A DNA stretch of 64,000 nucleotides from Vibrio sp. DW001 (GCF_029016285.1 NZ_CP091976.1:620001-684000); one strand, 5' to 3'; positions 26,497 to 35,986 are shown, counted from the first letter of the stretch. Numbers and translations: made by a program. Notes: generated from the sequence alone by a model not told the origin.

Positions 26497-27942
26497 ATGA
26501 ACTATCCTAAAATTGCAAAAGAACTACTAACCTTGCTTGGCGGCAAAGAAAACATCGAAGCTTTAGCACACTGTGCTACTCGACTTCGTCTAGCGTTGAA
26601 AGACGAGTCCATTATAGATGAAGACACCATTGATTCACTTGATGGCGTTAAGGGGCAGTTTAAAATTGCGGGTCAGTACCAGATCATTTTCGGTTCTGGA
26701 GTCGTGAACCAAGTTCATGCTGAACTGGCAAAACTTACGGGTATGTCAGAGATGTCCACTCGTGAAGTCGCTTCAGCAGGCGCTCAAAAACAGAACATTC
26801 TTCAACAGGCAATTAAGGGACTATCCGATATTTTTGTTCCTATTATTCCAGCGATCGTTGCTGGCGGCTTATTAATGGGAATATTTAACCTACTGACTGC
26901 AACAGGCTTGTTTATTGAAGGACAATCGATAATTGATGTCTATCCTGGGTTAGCTGATTTGGCCAATATGATAAACACCTTTGCTAACGCGCCTTTTGTA
27001 TACCTTCCAGTATTGTTAGCATTCTCTGCAAGTAGCAAATTTGGCGGAAACCCATTTTTGGGCGCAGCACTTGGCATGTTAATGGTTCATCCAGACCTAT
27101 TAAACGGCTGGGGATTCGGCGGAGCAAGCGTATCCGGAACCATTCCAGTATGGAATATTCTTGGCTTCGAAATTCAAAAAGTCGGTTATCAAGGTTCTGT
27201 TCTACCAGTACTTGTGTCAGCTTTTATTCTGGCTAAGGTTGAAATGGGTCTACGCAAGATTATTCCGTCTGTATTGGATAATTTGTTAACACCAATGTTA
27301 GCGATATTTATTACTGGATTCTTAACCTTTACTATCGTTGGACCATTCACTCGCGATATTGGTTTCTTGTTGGGTGATGGCTTAAATTGGCTTTACGATT
27401 CAGCGGGCTTTGTTGGTGGTGCAGTAATGGGCCTAATCTATGCTCCATTTGTTATCACTGGTATGCACCACAGTTTCATTGCTATAGAAACCCAACTATT
27501 AGCGGATATTGCCATTACAGGGGGAACGTTTATTTTCCCAATCGCAGCAATGTCTAATATTTCTCAAGGTGCTGCCGCTTTAGCTGTTGGTTTCTCAACA
27601 AAAGATATCAAAACAAAAGGGATTGCAATACCATCTGGCATTACGGCTCTACTAGGCATTACAGAACCGGCTATGTTTGGTGTTAATTTAAAACTTCGCT
27701 ATCCATTTATTGCAGCAATAACTGGTGCGGCAATATCAAGTGCCTTCATTACTCTATTTAATGTTAAAGCTGCCGCGCTAGGAGCGGCCGGTCTACCAGG
27801 CATCATCTCTATTCGTCCCGGAGATCTTAGTTATTACATTATTGGTATGATCATAGCTTTCGTTATTTCTTTTGGCTTAACATTAATTTTAGCTCAGAGA
27901 AACAAAGCAAAAAGCCGTGCCAGCACCAAAGCAACCGCGTAA
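26497..27942 (+). CDS. scrA: PTS sucrose-specific EIIBC component
   Basis: I chose ATG 26497 (TTGGAG 6 bases before) over the in-frame TTG at 26485. The N-terminal EIIB domain (residues 1-85) carries the phosphocysteine in LAHCATRLRLALKD. The EIIC domain follows with about ten hydrophobic segments and the glucose-superfamily signature GITEPAMFGVNLKLRYPF. There is no EIIA domain, so phosphate must come from the glucose EIIA (Crr). It imports sucrose as sucrose-6-phosphate for ScrB. Confidence 0.92.
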   Translation: MNYPKIAKELLTLLGGKENIEALAHCATRLRLALKDESIIDEDTIDSLDGVKGQFKIAGQYQIIFGSGVVNQVHAELAKLTGMSEMSTREVASAGAQKQNILQQAIKGLSDIFVPIIPAIVAGGLLMGIFNLLTATGLFIEGQSIIDVYPGLADLANMINTFANAPFVYLPVLLAFSASSKFGGNPFLGAALGMLMVHPDLLNGWGFGGASVSGTIPVWNILGFEIQKVGYQGSVLPVLVSAFILAKVEMGLRKIIPSVLDNLLTPMLAIFITGFLTFTIVGPFTRDIGFLLGDGLNWLYDSAGFVGGAVMGLIYAPFVITGMHHSFIAIETQLLADIAITGGTFIFPIAAMSNISQGAAALAVGFSTKDIKTKGIAIPSGITALLGITEPAMFGVNLKLRYPFIAAITGAAISSAFITLFNVKAAALGAAGLPGIISIRPGDLSYYIIGMIIAFVISFGLTLILAQRNKAKSRASTKATA

Positions 27943-27957
27943 GTTAGCCTGAATTTT

Positions 27958-27982
27958 AAAAGGGCACTCATCGTGCCCTTTT
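27958..27982 (+). terminator. Rho-independent terminator after scrA
   Basis: AAAAGGGCAC (27958-27967) and GTGCCCTTTT (27973-27982) form a perfect stem with a 5-base loop and a T-run, between the convergent scrA and DeoR genes. Confidence 0.85.
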
Positions 27983-28027
27983 GTTAATTTAGTCTGACAA
28001 GAATAGTGACGAAGTTGTCAAAAACGA

Positions 28028-28780
28028 CTAAACGCCAATAGCGGCATTCGATGAATAAATCGGCAAATCAGAAGGTAAGCCAGTTTTGTTGGTATAAATA
28101 CGAGAAAAAGAAGTAAGGTTTGCCACTTTTACCGAAGCAAAACGACCCCATTTACTTGCATCAGCTAGCAACCAGCTTTGTCGAGAATTGGCAAGAATCG
28201 CTTTTGAAATCTCTGCTTCTTGGGGTTCATGCTCCATAGCAGACAGGTTTGGCGTTATTGAGCCACAACCAATAATACCTATGTCAGCTTCAAAATCACC
28301 AAAGAACTTTAAAACACTATGACCAACCACATCTTGATGATCACAACGCACCAATCCTCCACATAGATACACTTCAACGTTCGGATTATTTTCAAATATT
28401 CTAGCTACTTGCAAGTTATTAGTAATCACTCTAAGCGCCTTCAAGCCAGTCAAAAACTCAGCCACGTAGGTTACCGACGTACCAATACCCATTATTACCG
28501 TTGAACCTTCAGGGATCTGTTTCGCTACCTCTTGACCAATCGCTATTTTGATATCAGATTCCACTTCCCTGCGAAACTGGTAGGTCGTGTTCGTCAAATT
28601 TGCAGGCAGGCTCAGTCCACCATGCACTCGCCGAGCTAAACCCTGCTCGCACAATGAATTGACATCTCGACGTATTGTTTGTGTGGTAACCGCAAACATA
28701 GTTGATAGTTCATCGATCTGAACATCACTGTGTTGTTTGAGATAACCAAGTATTTCCTGCTGTCGAAAGGTCAGTTCCAT
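28028..28780 (-). CDS. DeoR-family transcriptional repressor (GlpR-like)
   Basis: The N-terminal HTH has MELTFRQQEILGYLKQHSDVQIDELSTMFAVTTQTIRRDVNSL and the family RRVHGGLSLP boundary. The C-terminal DeoR sensor domain follows, with GTSVTYVAEFL, VITNNLQVA and GGLVRCDHQDVVG. It resembles GlpR of E. coli in overall layout, but no glp genes are adjacent. It is the second gene after the glycerophosphodiesterase (15 bases between them), so it is probably autoregulated together with it. The likely targets are this unit and the divergent TRAP operon. Confidence 0.87.
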   Translation of the reverse strand: MELTFRQQEILGYLKQHSDVQIDELSTMFAVTTQTIRRDVNSLCEQGLARRVHGGLSLPANLTNTTYQFRREVESDIKIAIGQEVAKQIPEGSTVIMGIGTSVTYVAEFLTGLKALRVITNNLQVARIFENNPNVEVYLCGGLVRCDHQDVVGHSVLKFFGDFEADIGIIGCGSITPNLSAMEHEPQEAEISKAILANSRQSWLLADASKWGRFASVKVANLTSFSRIYTNKTGLPSDLPIYSSNAAIGV

Positions 28781-28795
28781 AGTGGTTCAATCCTG

Positions 28796-29500
28796 TTAAA
28801 AAAGTTCCGGGTTATCCGTGATAATATTCTTTACCTTCATTTGTGCAAACGTGGTCATTTTTTCCGGATCATTGAGTGTCCATATATTGAGAACATACCC
28901 TTCGTCTGTGATCGATTTCGCCATATCACTCGTGAGAAGATCTTGCTTAACATGAACGCTATATAAACCTAGATGTTTCACGTTGTCCAGATAGTCAGTC
29001 GATTCTTCTTTGGTGATATAGCCTCGAGATATTTCAGGCAATAATGACTGGCACATTTCCAAAGCATGCAGGGAAAAACTAGAAAGTAATAATCGGTCAT
29101 ATGGGAAACCGAAAGACTTAATTATCTCAGCCACTTTTTTAGCCAAAGGTACCACCTGTTCGCTATGGTGAATCTTCAACTCTAGATTCATATTTAGGTC
29201 GTTATCTAAACAGGTTTGTAACGCTTCTTCCAACGTCGGAACGGTCTCATTGTTAAATGAATCGCCAAACCAACTACCGGCGTCAAGTTGCTTTAATTCA
29301 CGGAGTGTCAACGAGGCTAGTTTGCCCGTTCCGTTAGTGCAACGTTCCAAAATTTCATCATGAAATATCACTGGGATGCAGTCGGCAGTTAGCTGAGTAT
29401 CTATTTCTATCCAACGAATACCAACTTCAGCCGCCTTTTTAATTCCAGCGAGTGTATTTTCCGGAGCCAGACCCGCTGCGCCACGATGACCTACAATCAT
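28796..29500 (-). CDS. Cytosolic glycerophosphodiester phosphodiesterase (UgpQ-like)
   Basis: The family opening VGHRGAAGLAPENTLAGIKKA with the catalytic His-Arg pair is followed by WIEIDTQLTADCIPVIFHDE (metal and catalytic residues) and a TIM-barrel order ending with VKNIITDNPELF. At 234 residues and with no signal peptide it is the cytosolic UgpQ type, cleaving glycerophosphodiesters to glycerol-3-phosphate and an alcohol. A GAAGGTAATT ribosome site precedes the ATG. It heads an operon with the DeoR gene and is divergent from the TRAP transporter. Confidence 0.9.
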   Translation of the reverse strand: MIVGHRGAAGLAPENTLAGIKKAAEVGIRWIEIDTQLTADCIPVIFHDEILERCTNGTGKLASLTLRELKQLDAGSWFGDSFNNETVPTLEEALQTCLDNDLNMNLELKIHHSEQVVPLAKKVAEIIKSFGFPYDRLLLSSFSLHALEMCQSLLPEISRGYITKEESTDYLDNVKHLGLYSVHVKQDLLTSDMAKSITDEGYVLNIWTLNDPEKMTTFAQMKVKNIITDNPELF

Positions 29501-29629
29501 AATTACCTTCTATACTTTCATTTTATAACCACACAATCTTAAGCAGCAATTTTACAAATACACTGTTTAAATTCAAGCTTAAGATGTGAAAAAATCATAT
29601 TAGACCTCAATTTGATAACATGATCACAA

Positions 29630-29663
29630 CATTCATATGAATGTTTTAATGTTCATATGAATG
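29630..29663. promoter_or_regulatory. Twin palindromes between the glycerophosphodiesterase and TRAP operons
   Basis: CATTCATATGAATG (29630-29643) is a perfect 14-bp palindrome. GTTCATATGAATG (29651-29663) repeats its core with centres 20 bases apart, two helical turns. They lie in the divergent intergenic region (285 bases), the expected place for DeoR operators. Confidence 0.6.
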
Positions 29664-29785
29664 TAATAATGAATACTATAAAGTAAGTAATCTAACAATT
29701 AGAAAATAACAAACGTGAACAAAAGCTCACATACGAGCGCGGTAAAAACAGGAACACTTTACCTAACTACTAGAGGGTTAAGATA

Positions 29786-30802
29786 ATGAAAAAGCTACTA
29801 CTGGGTACTGTATTAACAGCAGCAACGCTGTTTGGATATGGCGTCATTGGAAGTGAAACCGCAATGGCGGCGTCAGAAAAGCCAGTGAATATCAATATGA
29901 GCTTGGTGTTTACCCAAAACGAACTGCTAACAAAAGAGCTGATCAAAGTGACGGATAAAATCCGTACACGTACGGATGGTGGCGTTAATATTAAAGTATT
30001 CCCAGGTGGTCAATTACCGGTATACAAAGATAACCTAGAGCAGGTGGTGAATGGTGCCGATTGGATTGCGGTTGAAGATCTAAGCTACCTTGGCGATTTT
30101 GTACCTGACTTTGCAGCGCTTGCCGGCCCAATGCTTTACAACTCATATGATGAATATCTTGCCATGATGAAAACCGACTTTGTTGCTGATCTATCAGCTC
30201 AAGTTGAGAAAAAAGGCATAAAAATTCTAACCGCAGACTACATGTTCGGCTTCCGTCATATGATCACTAATAAAGAGATCAAATCTTCTGCAGATATGAA
30301 AGGCATGCGTATCCGTGTACCAGGAAGTCAGCTGTTCATCAGTACACTCGCCTCTATGGGCGCTTCTCCTGCTTCATTACCATTCCCAGAAACCTATGCT
30401 GGCGTTCAGCAAGGTGTTGTCGATGGTCTAGAAGGTTCAATCTTAACTATGTACTCAACTAAGATGTATGAAGTGGCAAAAAACATGTCATTTACTAAAC
30501 ACTTCTTAGGTACTGTTGGCCTATACATTTCGCCAAAAGTTTGGGACAAGTTAACGGCTGAACAACAGAAAATTGTGATGGAAGAGCTAGAAGCTGGCGC
30601 GATTTCGAATACCAGCGAATTAGTGAAACTTGATGAAGAGTACATGAACAAACTTCAAGACTTAGGCGTGACATTCAACGAAGTTGATACGGCTGAATTC
30701 GGTAAGCTAACCGCTGACGTGTATAACCAGTTCCCATCATGGAGCAAAGGTATTCACGCAACGATTAATGGCGAACTGGAGAAAATCCGCGCTAACAAAT
30801 AG
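29786..30802 (+). CDS. TRAP transporter substrate-binding protein (DctP family)
   Basis: A signal peptide (MKKLLLGTVLTAATLFGYGVIG..., cleavage probably after AMA) precedes a DctP-type binding protein. Family landmarks are MKGMRIRVPGSQLFISTLASMG (the ligand-binding Arg region) and FPETYAGVQQGVVDGLEG. It delivers an organic anion to the QM permease encoded just downstream. The ligand cannot be read; the neighbouring phosphodiesterase and phosphatase suggest a phosphorylated or sugar-acid type compound. TAGAGGG lies before the start. Translation ends 15 bases before a strong intercistronic hairpin. Confidence 0.9.
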   Translation: MKKLLLGTVLTAATLFGYGVIGSETAMAASEKPVNINMSLVFTQNELLTKELIKVTDKIRTRTDGGVNIKVFPGGQLPVYKDNLEQVVNGADWIAVEDLSYLGDFVPDFAALAGPMLYNSYDEYLAMMKTDFVADLSAQVEKKGIKILTADYMFGFRHMITNKEIKSSADMKGMRIRVPGSQLFISTLASMGASPASLPFPETYAGVQQGVVDGLEGSILTMYSTKMYEVAKNMSFTKHFLGTVGLYISPKVWDKLTAEQQKIVMEELEAGAISNTSELVKLDEEYMNKLQDLGVTFNEVDTAEFGKLTADVYNQFPSWSKGIHATINGELEKIRANK

Positions 30803-30817
30803 TTCAATAAACGACTT

Positions 30818-30856
30818 ACAACGCCTTGTTACTAATAAAGCCCAACAAGGCGTTGT
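30818..30856 (+). terminator. Intercistronic hairpin after the TRAP binding-protein gene
   Basis: ACAACGCCTTGTT (30818-30830) and AACAAGGCGTTGT (30844-30856) form a perfect 13-bp stem with a 13-base loop. It probably attenuates read-through or protects the upstream mRNA, giving more binding protein than permease. Confidence 0.65.
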
Positions 30857-30890
30857 AATTAGTTCGTTTAGATAGATTCTTGGAGTACAA

Positions 30891-31367
30891 ATGCGTTTTA
30901 TAACTAACATTGAAGAAATCTTAGCTTCAGTTGCCATTTCTATTACGGTTTTAATGGTCATCATTAACGTGTTCTTACGTTACGGCTTCGGTTTTGTTGT
31001 GCCCTGGAGCGAAGAGCTATCTGTCATCTGTTTTATCTGGGCCGTCTATTTTGGCATCAGTTCTTGTTACAAACACAAATTACACATGGGTGTCGATGTC
31101 ATAATGACCTTGTTGCCCGACAGCGCGAAACGACCGTTCCGCCTAGTAATAGCCTGTTTCTTATTAATACTGAATGTAATTTTGGCTTATTTAAGTTTTG
31201 ATTACACCATGCTGTCGACCAAAGTTACACCTGTGATGGGAATGTCTTATTTCACCATTAATGGTGTACTGATTGTCTGCTTTTCTCTAATGGCATTTCA
31301 TACCCTGAAATTTATCAAAGATGATTTGAAAAGTTCAGATGAAAATTCGTCGACACATACGCACTAG
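30891..31367 (+). CDS. TRAP transporter small permease subunit (DctQ)
   Basis: The 158-residue protein has four predicted membrane helices, starting with ILASVAISITVLMVIINVFLRYGFG and including the DctQ signature WSEELSVICFIWAVYFGISSCYKHKLHMGVDV. It scaffolds the M subunit in the inner membrane. A TTGGAG ribosome site precedes the ATG. The M gene begins directly at its stop, so the two are coupled. Confidence 0.88.
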   Translation: MRFITNIEEILASVAISITVLMVIINVFLRYGFGFVVPWSEELSVICFIWAVYFGISSCYKHKLHMGVDVIMTLLPDSAKRPFRLVIACFLLILNVILAYLSFDYTMLSTKVTPVMGMSYFTINGVLIVCFSLMAFHTLKFIKDDLKSSDENSSTHTH

Positions 31368-32660
31368 GTGGTTGAAGTGGACATTTATTTACCGATTATC
31401 CTCTTGTTTGTATTATTTTTATTGAATGTACCCATCGCGTTTTCATTAATCGCATCATCATTGGTCTACTTTCTTTTTCTTAATACGTCCATTCCAGTTA
31501 GCTTAGTGATGCAGCGATTTATATCCTCTGCCTCTTCTTTTCCTTTATTGGCGATACCCTTTTTTATCATGGTTGGCTCAATCATGAACTACGCTGGGAT
31601 CAGCCGAAGTTTACTATCCTTTGCAGATTCACTTATAGGACATAAAGTGGGTGGGTTAGCACATGTGAATGTATTACTTAGTACGTTGATGGGCGGAATA
31701 TCAGGCTCTGCAAATGCCGATGCGGCGATGCAGTCAAAGATATTGGCACCAGAAATGACCAAACGTGGTTATGATCTCCCATTCACCGCAGCCGTAACGG
31801 CGGCATCTTCGAGCATTGCGCCTGTTATTCCACCGGGTATAAACCTGATTATCTTTGCATTGCTGGCAAACGTGTCTGTCCATTCCATGTTCATCGCCGG
31901 CTATGTGCCCGCGGTATTAATGGCCGGGTCATTGATCTTTACCATCGCCATTATTTCAAAAAAACGAGGCTATAAACCCTCTCGTTCAGTACCCGCACCT
32001 GCAAAAGAGCGCTTTCACTTTTTTGCCAAGGCCATCCCTGCTCTATTTATCCCCTTTGGCATCATTCTCGGCATGCGTTTTGGTTTATTTACACCAACGG
32101 AAGCGGGTGCTATCGCTGTTTTGTTATGCACTATAATAGGCGCATTAATCTACCGAGAATTAAAATTCCGTCATATTCCTATGATTCTGAAAGAGACAAT
32201 TCAGGGCACAAGTAGTGTCATGTTCATCATTATTGGCGCGATGGTATTTGGTTATTATATGACCCTAGAGCAGATACCACAAAACGTGGCGTCCGCATTG
32301 ATTCAACTAACGGATAACAAGCTAATACTGTTGCTATTAATTAATGTGCTACTCCTGGTTGTAGGTATGTTTATAGAAGGTGGCGCAGCCATGATTATAT
32401 TGACGCCGTTGCTTCTACCTGCGGTGCTTAATCTTGGTGTTAATCCGGTTCATTTTGGTGTCATTGTTATTGTAAATATCATGATTGGCGGTGTCACACC
32501 GCCATTCGGTTCCATGATGTTTACAGTATGCTCAATTCTTAAAGTACGGGTGGCCGATTTTGTTCGTGAAGTTGCGCCACTGCTGCTCGCACTTATTACC
32601 GTGCTCATGATTCTGACCTACTCAGAAGGTTTGGTCATGTTTTTACCGAATTTGCTATAA
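31368..32660 (+). CDS. TRAP transporter large permease subunit (DctM)
   Basis: A 430-residue membrane protein with about 12 helices and the hallmark DctM stretches FPLLAIPFFIMVGSIMNYAGIS, GGISGSANADAAMQSKILAPEM and PVIPPGINLIIFALLANVSV. It is the Na+-coupled translocation channel of the TRAP system. The GTG at 31368 abuts the DctQ stop; a GTG three codons later (31377) is an equal alternative. The HAD phosphatase follows 18 bases later, so the operon is P-Q-M-HAD. Confidence 0.9.
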   Translation: MVEVDIYLPIILLFVLFLLNVPIAFSLIASSLVYFLFLNTSIPVSLVMQRFISSASSFPLLAIPFFIMVGSIMNYAGISRSLLSFADSLIGHKVGGLAHVNVLLSTLMGGISGSANADAAMQSKILAPEMTKRGYDLPFTAAVTAASSSIAPVIPPGINLIIFALLANVSVHSMFIAGYVPAVLMAGSLIFTIAIISKKRGYKPSRSVPAPAKERFHFFAKAIPALFIPFGIILGMRFGLFTPTEAGAIAVLLCTIIGALIYRELKFRHIPMILKETIQGTSSVMFIIIGAMVFGYYMTLEQIPQNVASALIQLTDNKLILLLLINVLLLVVGMFIEGGAAMIILTPLLLPAVLNLGVNPVHFGVIVIVNIMIGGVTPPFGSMMFTVCSILKVRVADFVREVAPLLLALITVLMILTYSEGLVMFLPNLL

Positions 32661-32678
32661 TTCATTAAGGAATAGAAT

Positions 32679-33473
32679 ATGAAATCGGTAACGAATCAGC
32701 TAACCAAAGAATGGAAAACGGTAAGCTGGGTCCTAACAGACGTCGATGATACGTTGACTTGGCAAGGCAAGCTTCCCCCAGAGACCTTAATAGCACTCGA
32801 CAACTTACAGCAAGCAGGTATAAAAGTTGTTGCCGTAACAGGCGCTTGTGCTGGATGGTGTGATCACATTGCTCAACTTTGGCCTGTAGACGCAGTTCTG
32901 GGTGAAAACGGGGCATTTATATTAGAGAAAAAAGACAATTATCTTACTATCAAAGCCGATGTGAAGTTAGATGAGTTAAAACACCTGCAGGATAAATTGA
33001 AACATCAGGTGTTAGAAATTCTAAAGGATTATCCAGCTCTCAATTTGACGCTTGATCAATCTTACCGTCTATGCGAAGTATCCATCGATATAGGACAAAA
33101 CTGTCCTAAAGTAAGCGACGTCATTATCGAGGAGGTCGTCTCCAAAATAACGGCATTGGGTGCTCATGCAACCGCCAGTTCTATCCACATTAACGCGTGG
33201 TATGGCGAGCACTCCAAAAAATTAACCTCGTTGCGATTCCTCCACGAGAAGGGATTAACCGACGCAGATATCCTCTCTCGCTGCTGCTATGTTGGCGATT
33301 CACTCAATGACCAACATATGTTTGCAACCCTACCCAACAGTGTCGGGGTTGCTAATCTTTCCCATTACTGGGACAGATTGATATCGCCTCCTCCTGTCAT
33401 GATGACAAAACCAGGAGGCTATGGTTTCGCCGAATTTGCACAACAACTTTTGCAGTTAAAAGGATTTATCTAG
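32679..33473 (+). CDS. HAD-superfamily IIB phosphatase (Cof/MPGP-like)
   Basis: Motifs: VLTDVDDTLTWQGKLPPETL (nucleophile and acid Asp), VAVTGACAGWCDH (Thr of motif II), then CYVGDSLNDQHMFATL (metal-binding Asp pair). The cap is the C2B type seen in Cof and mannosylphosphoglycerate phosphatases. At 264 residues the length is normal. AAGGA precedes the ATG and the TRAP M gene ends 18 bases before, so it is part of the transporter operon. Probably removes phosphate from the imported or released product; the exact substrate is unknown. Confidence 0.82.
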   Translation: MKSVTNQLTKEWKTVSWVLTDVDDTLTWQGKLPPETLIALDNLQQAGIKVVAVTGACAGWCDHIAQLWPVDAVLGENGAFILEKKDNYLTIKADVKLDELKHLQDKLKHQVLEILKDYPALNLTLDQSYRLCEVSIDIGQNCPKVSDVIIEEVVSKITALGAHATASSIHINAWYGEHSKKLTSLRFLHEKGLTDADILSRCCYVGDSLNDQHMFATLPNSVGVANLSHYWDRLISPPPVMMTKPGGYGFAEFAQQLLQLKGFI

Positions 33474-33532
33474 AACCACCAATATTCAATATTCCAACCG
33501 ACAAACACAACTCATACGGAGGTATCTATCGC

Positions 33533-34804
33533 GTGAAACTAGATCTTGAGATACTCGATACCTCGATGGAAATAAGAGCAACCGTCAATAAAAATAAAAT
33601 CTCCTCACTCGAAATGTTCATGTTTTTACCTGATGATATGGGAATAAGAGAGCGAGACATCGGTGCTAACGTCTTGCTCGATCTTAAGGCATCTCGTTAT
33701 CACTATTCAATTTCAAAAGCCAAATTTCCACTCCTTAAACAAAAGAGAGCAAACTCCGACAGTACGATCGATTTTCCAATTTTTCTGAAAACATTTAAGT
33801 TGAAACTGTCTAGGCTTACCCAAAAAACGGACAAAACCAAAAATAATTTGAGTGAGTTTCTAGACGTATCGCGAACACTACTCAATGATCTACGAAATAC
33901 ACCCACAACCGATGATAATATTAAAGATTTTCGAAGTGCAGATGAGCTCTGTTCTTATTACGCAGAACAAATAACGCTCGCCTTTTGCCATGCTGGTAAA
34001 GGAAATAACGAAAACACGGCTATTTACGATGAACTGATTAAGTTCGCTTGCTCTGAACGAGAATACCGAAGAGACAACTATGGTTTAAAATCAAAAGAGG
34101 CTCAGTATATACGCAGAAAAGAAGATTATTTCTGCAAATCAATCAATATTACCCAACAAAATAGTACGCTAGGTGTATTACGAGAACAGGCCGCATTTAG
34201 TCTCAGTGCATTTTTGTCTATGCTATTGACGACATTAGTCGTCTTTTATGTTCAATTGGGATATGGCACGGTTTCGTTTGCTCTACTGATGGCACTCTGT
34301 TTTAGTTATATATTTAAAGATCGGTTTAAAGAGCTATTCCGGATTTATATTGCAAAAAAACTAAGCAAAGGAAAATTTAGTGGTAGAACCGTGTTATACG
34401 ATAGTTACAATAAAATTGTGGGTCAATGTTACGAGTTAGCCGAATTTGTCATACCTGATGATGAGATAATATCTGTGCGAGGAAAAGGGAAATACACAAA
34501 AAAAGACGCCGACGAAGTCGTAATTTACTACAAAAAAAAGTACGAGATTAATGACAGTTTCATGAATGGCTTCACCCAACTTAGAGACACAATGGATATA
34601 AATCTACATACCTTATTGGTGTTATTACCCGATACCACATTAAGGCATACCTCCTATGAAAATGGGAAATTGATTCGAAATAAATTTTCTATGCTGCACG
34701 ATATTAACCTTGTATTTCGCCTCAATGACGACAAGATAGAACGGTATAGAATCAAAGTATCCCATTCAAATATTGCGAAAATAGAAGCCGTTAATTGGTC
34801 TTAG
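33533..34804 (+). CDS. Membrane protein of unknown function
   Basis: I recognise no family. The GTG start has GGAGG at 33518-33522, spacing 10. The 423-residue product has a basic, Lys-rich N-terminal half (residues 1-220) with no signal peptide, then two adjacent membrane segments near residues 222-262 (FSLSAFLSMLLTTLVVFYVQL and TVSFALLMALCFSYIF), then a soluble C-terminal region with RGKGKYTKKDADEVVIYYKKKYEI. Both ends would be cytoplasmic if the two helices form a hairpin. It follows the HAD gene by about 60 bases on the same strand but looks unrelated to sugar transport. Confidence 0.65.
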   Translation: MKLDLEILDTSMEIRATVNKNKISSLEMFMFLPDDMGIRERDIGANVLLDLKASRYHYSISKAKFPLLKQKRANSDSTIDFPIFLKTFKLKLSRLTQKTDKTKNNLSEFLDVSRTLLNDLRNTPTTDDNIKDFRSADELCSYYAEQITLAFCHAGKGNNENTAIYDELIKFACSEREYRRDNYGLKSKEAQYIRRKEDYFCKSINITQQNSTLGVLREQAAFSLSAFLSMLLTTLVVFYVQLGYGTVSFALLMALCFSYIFKDRFKELFRIYIAKKLSKGKFSGRTVLYDSYNKIVGQCYELAEFVIPDDEIISVRGKGKYTKKDADEVVIYYKKKYEINDSFMNGFTQLRDTMDINLHTLLVLLPDTTLRHTSYENGKLIRNKFSMLHDINLVFRLNDDKIERYRIKVSHSNIAKIEAVNWS

Positions 34805-35011
34805 TCACATCAAAATATCAATCACTCCACTGAACTTTCGCAGAGTCCTTTCTTATCGGCGCATGAGCTGACAAGAAAGGATCGTCAAAGAACCATACAA
34901 AATTGAAGCTTCAAATGTAAATGAATTGATCATATTTATATGCTACATTGTGTTGCATATAGTTTTTCAATACTTCCGTTTATTGACGTATTAATTCTGA
35001 ATGCTTCCATT

Positions 35012-35986
35012 ATGATTATGAATGATAACCAACACACTCGCCAAGACGTTCGATTATTAGAAACCGCAGACATTGACCAGTTAGCGAACTTTCAAGCAAA
35101 TAAAAATCGATCCTACATCCAGCTTCATGCTGGAGAGTTGAATGCTCAGTATGTTGAGTTCAATTTTGGTGATGTTCAGATATTTAGGGAACAACTCAAT
35201 GTTGGGTCTAGGATTCAGGCCGCTCCTGCAAGTCGTTTTCTTCCTTTTGCTGTTATCAACTCCCATGACACAGACGGAACCTATTGTGGAAAAACCCGAC
35301 CGAAAAATTCATTTATACAGGCGACAGGTGGTGTATGGGATATCAATTTTTCTAACCATATCGATTACATTTGCACCGCGTTCAATCGTGAAAGCTTAAT
35401 TAAAAATATCCGTCAATTAACCGAAAAGGATATCCCTAAAAACTGGTTATCAAGCAAAGCGGCCGTTTCAGACCCGTTGGCACTCAAGCGATACACATTG
35501 GGTTCAAAAAAAGTCATGCAGATGGTCCGACACAATCCCCGCTTACTTAACTATCCGTCTGTTAGTCGCGTACTCAATGAAGCGATATTGCAGCTTACAC
35601 TGGATGTTTTAGCTCCAACCAACCAAATTGAAGAAACACTCAGACCGCAACCCCAACGAATTAAGGGAGTACATAAGGTTATTGAGTACCTGAACTACCA
35701 TGCCCATCAAATGCCCACATTATCTGAACTGTGTGTTGTGGCACAGTTGAGTGAGCGTAGCCTACAATACGGTTTCAAGGAATATTTAGGCATGACGCCA
35801 AACCGCTACTTACGAATAGTCCGTCTCAACAAGGTCCATAGCGATCTTATTGCTGCTAGCGCGACTAAAAGTAAAGTTGTTGATTTTGCACTAAAATGGG
35901 GGTTCTTAGAATTAGGCCGCTTTGCTGGCGAGTATCAAACCTTCTTTAACGAACTACCATCAGAAACCCTTCGAAAACAGATTTAG
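35012..35986 (+). CDS. AraC-family transcriptional regulator (EutR-like architecture)
   Basis: The C-terminal AraC domain holds two HTH motifs (TLSELCVVAQLSERSLQYGFKEYLGMTPNRYLRIVRLNKV and DFALKWGFLELGRFAGEYQTFF). The N-terminal ligand part has LHAGELNAQYVEFNFGDVQIFREQLNVGSRIQ, resembling EutR-type regulators. I prefer ATG 35012 (or 35018) to the annotatable ATG 34940, whose first 24 residues are hydrophobic and atypical; no start has a good ribosome site. The alkylsulfatase follows on the same strand after a gap of about 220 bases and is its most likely target. Confidence 0.82.
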   Translation: MIMNDNQHTRQDVRLLETADIDQLANFQANKNRSYIQLHAGELNAQYVEFNFGDVQIFREQLNVGSRIQAAPASRFLPFAVINSHDTDGTYCGKTRPKNSFIQATGGVWDINFSNHIDYICTAFNRESLIKNIRQLTEKDIPKNWLSSKAAVSDPLALKRYTLGSKKVMQMVRHNPRLLNYPSVSRVLNEAILQLTLDVLAPTNQIEETLRPQPQRIKGVHKVIEYLNYHAHQMPTLSELCVVAQLSERSLQYGFKEYLGMTPNRYLRIVRLNKVHSDLIAASATKSKVVDFALKWGFLELGRFAGEYQTFFNELPSETLRKQI

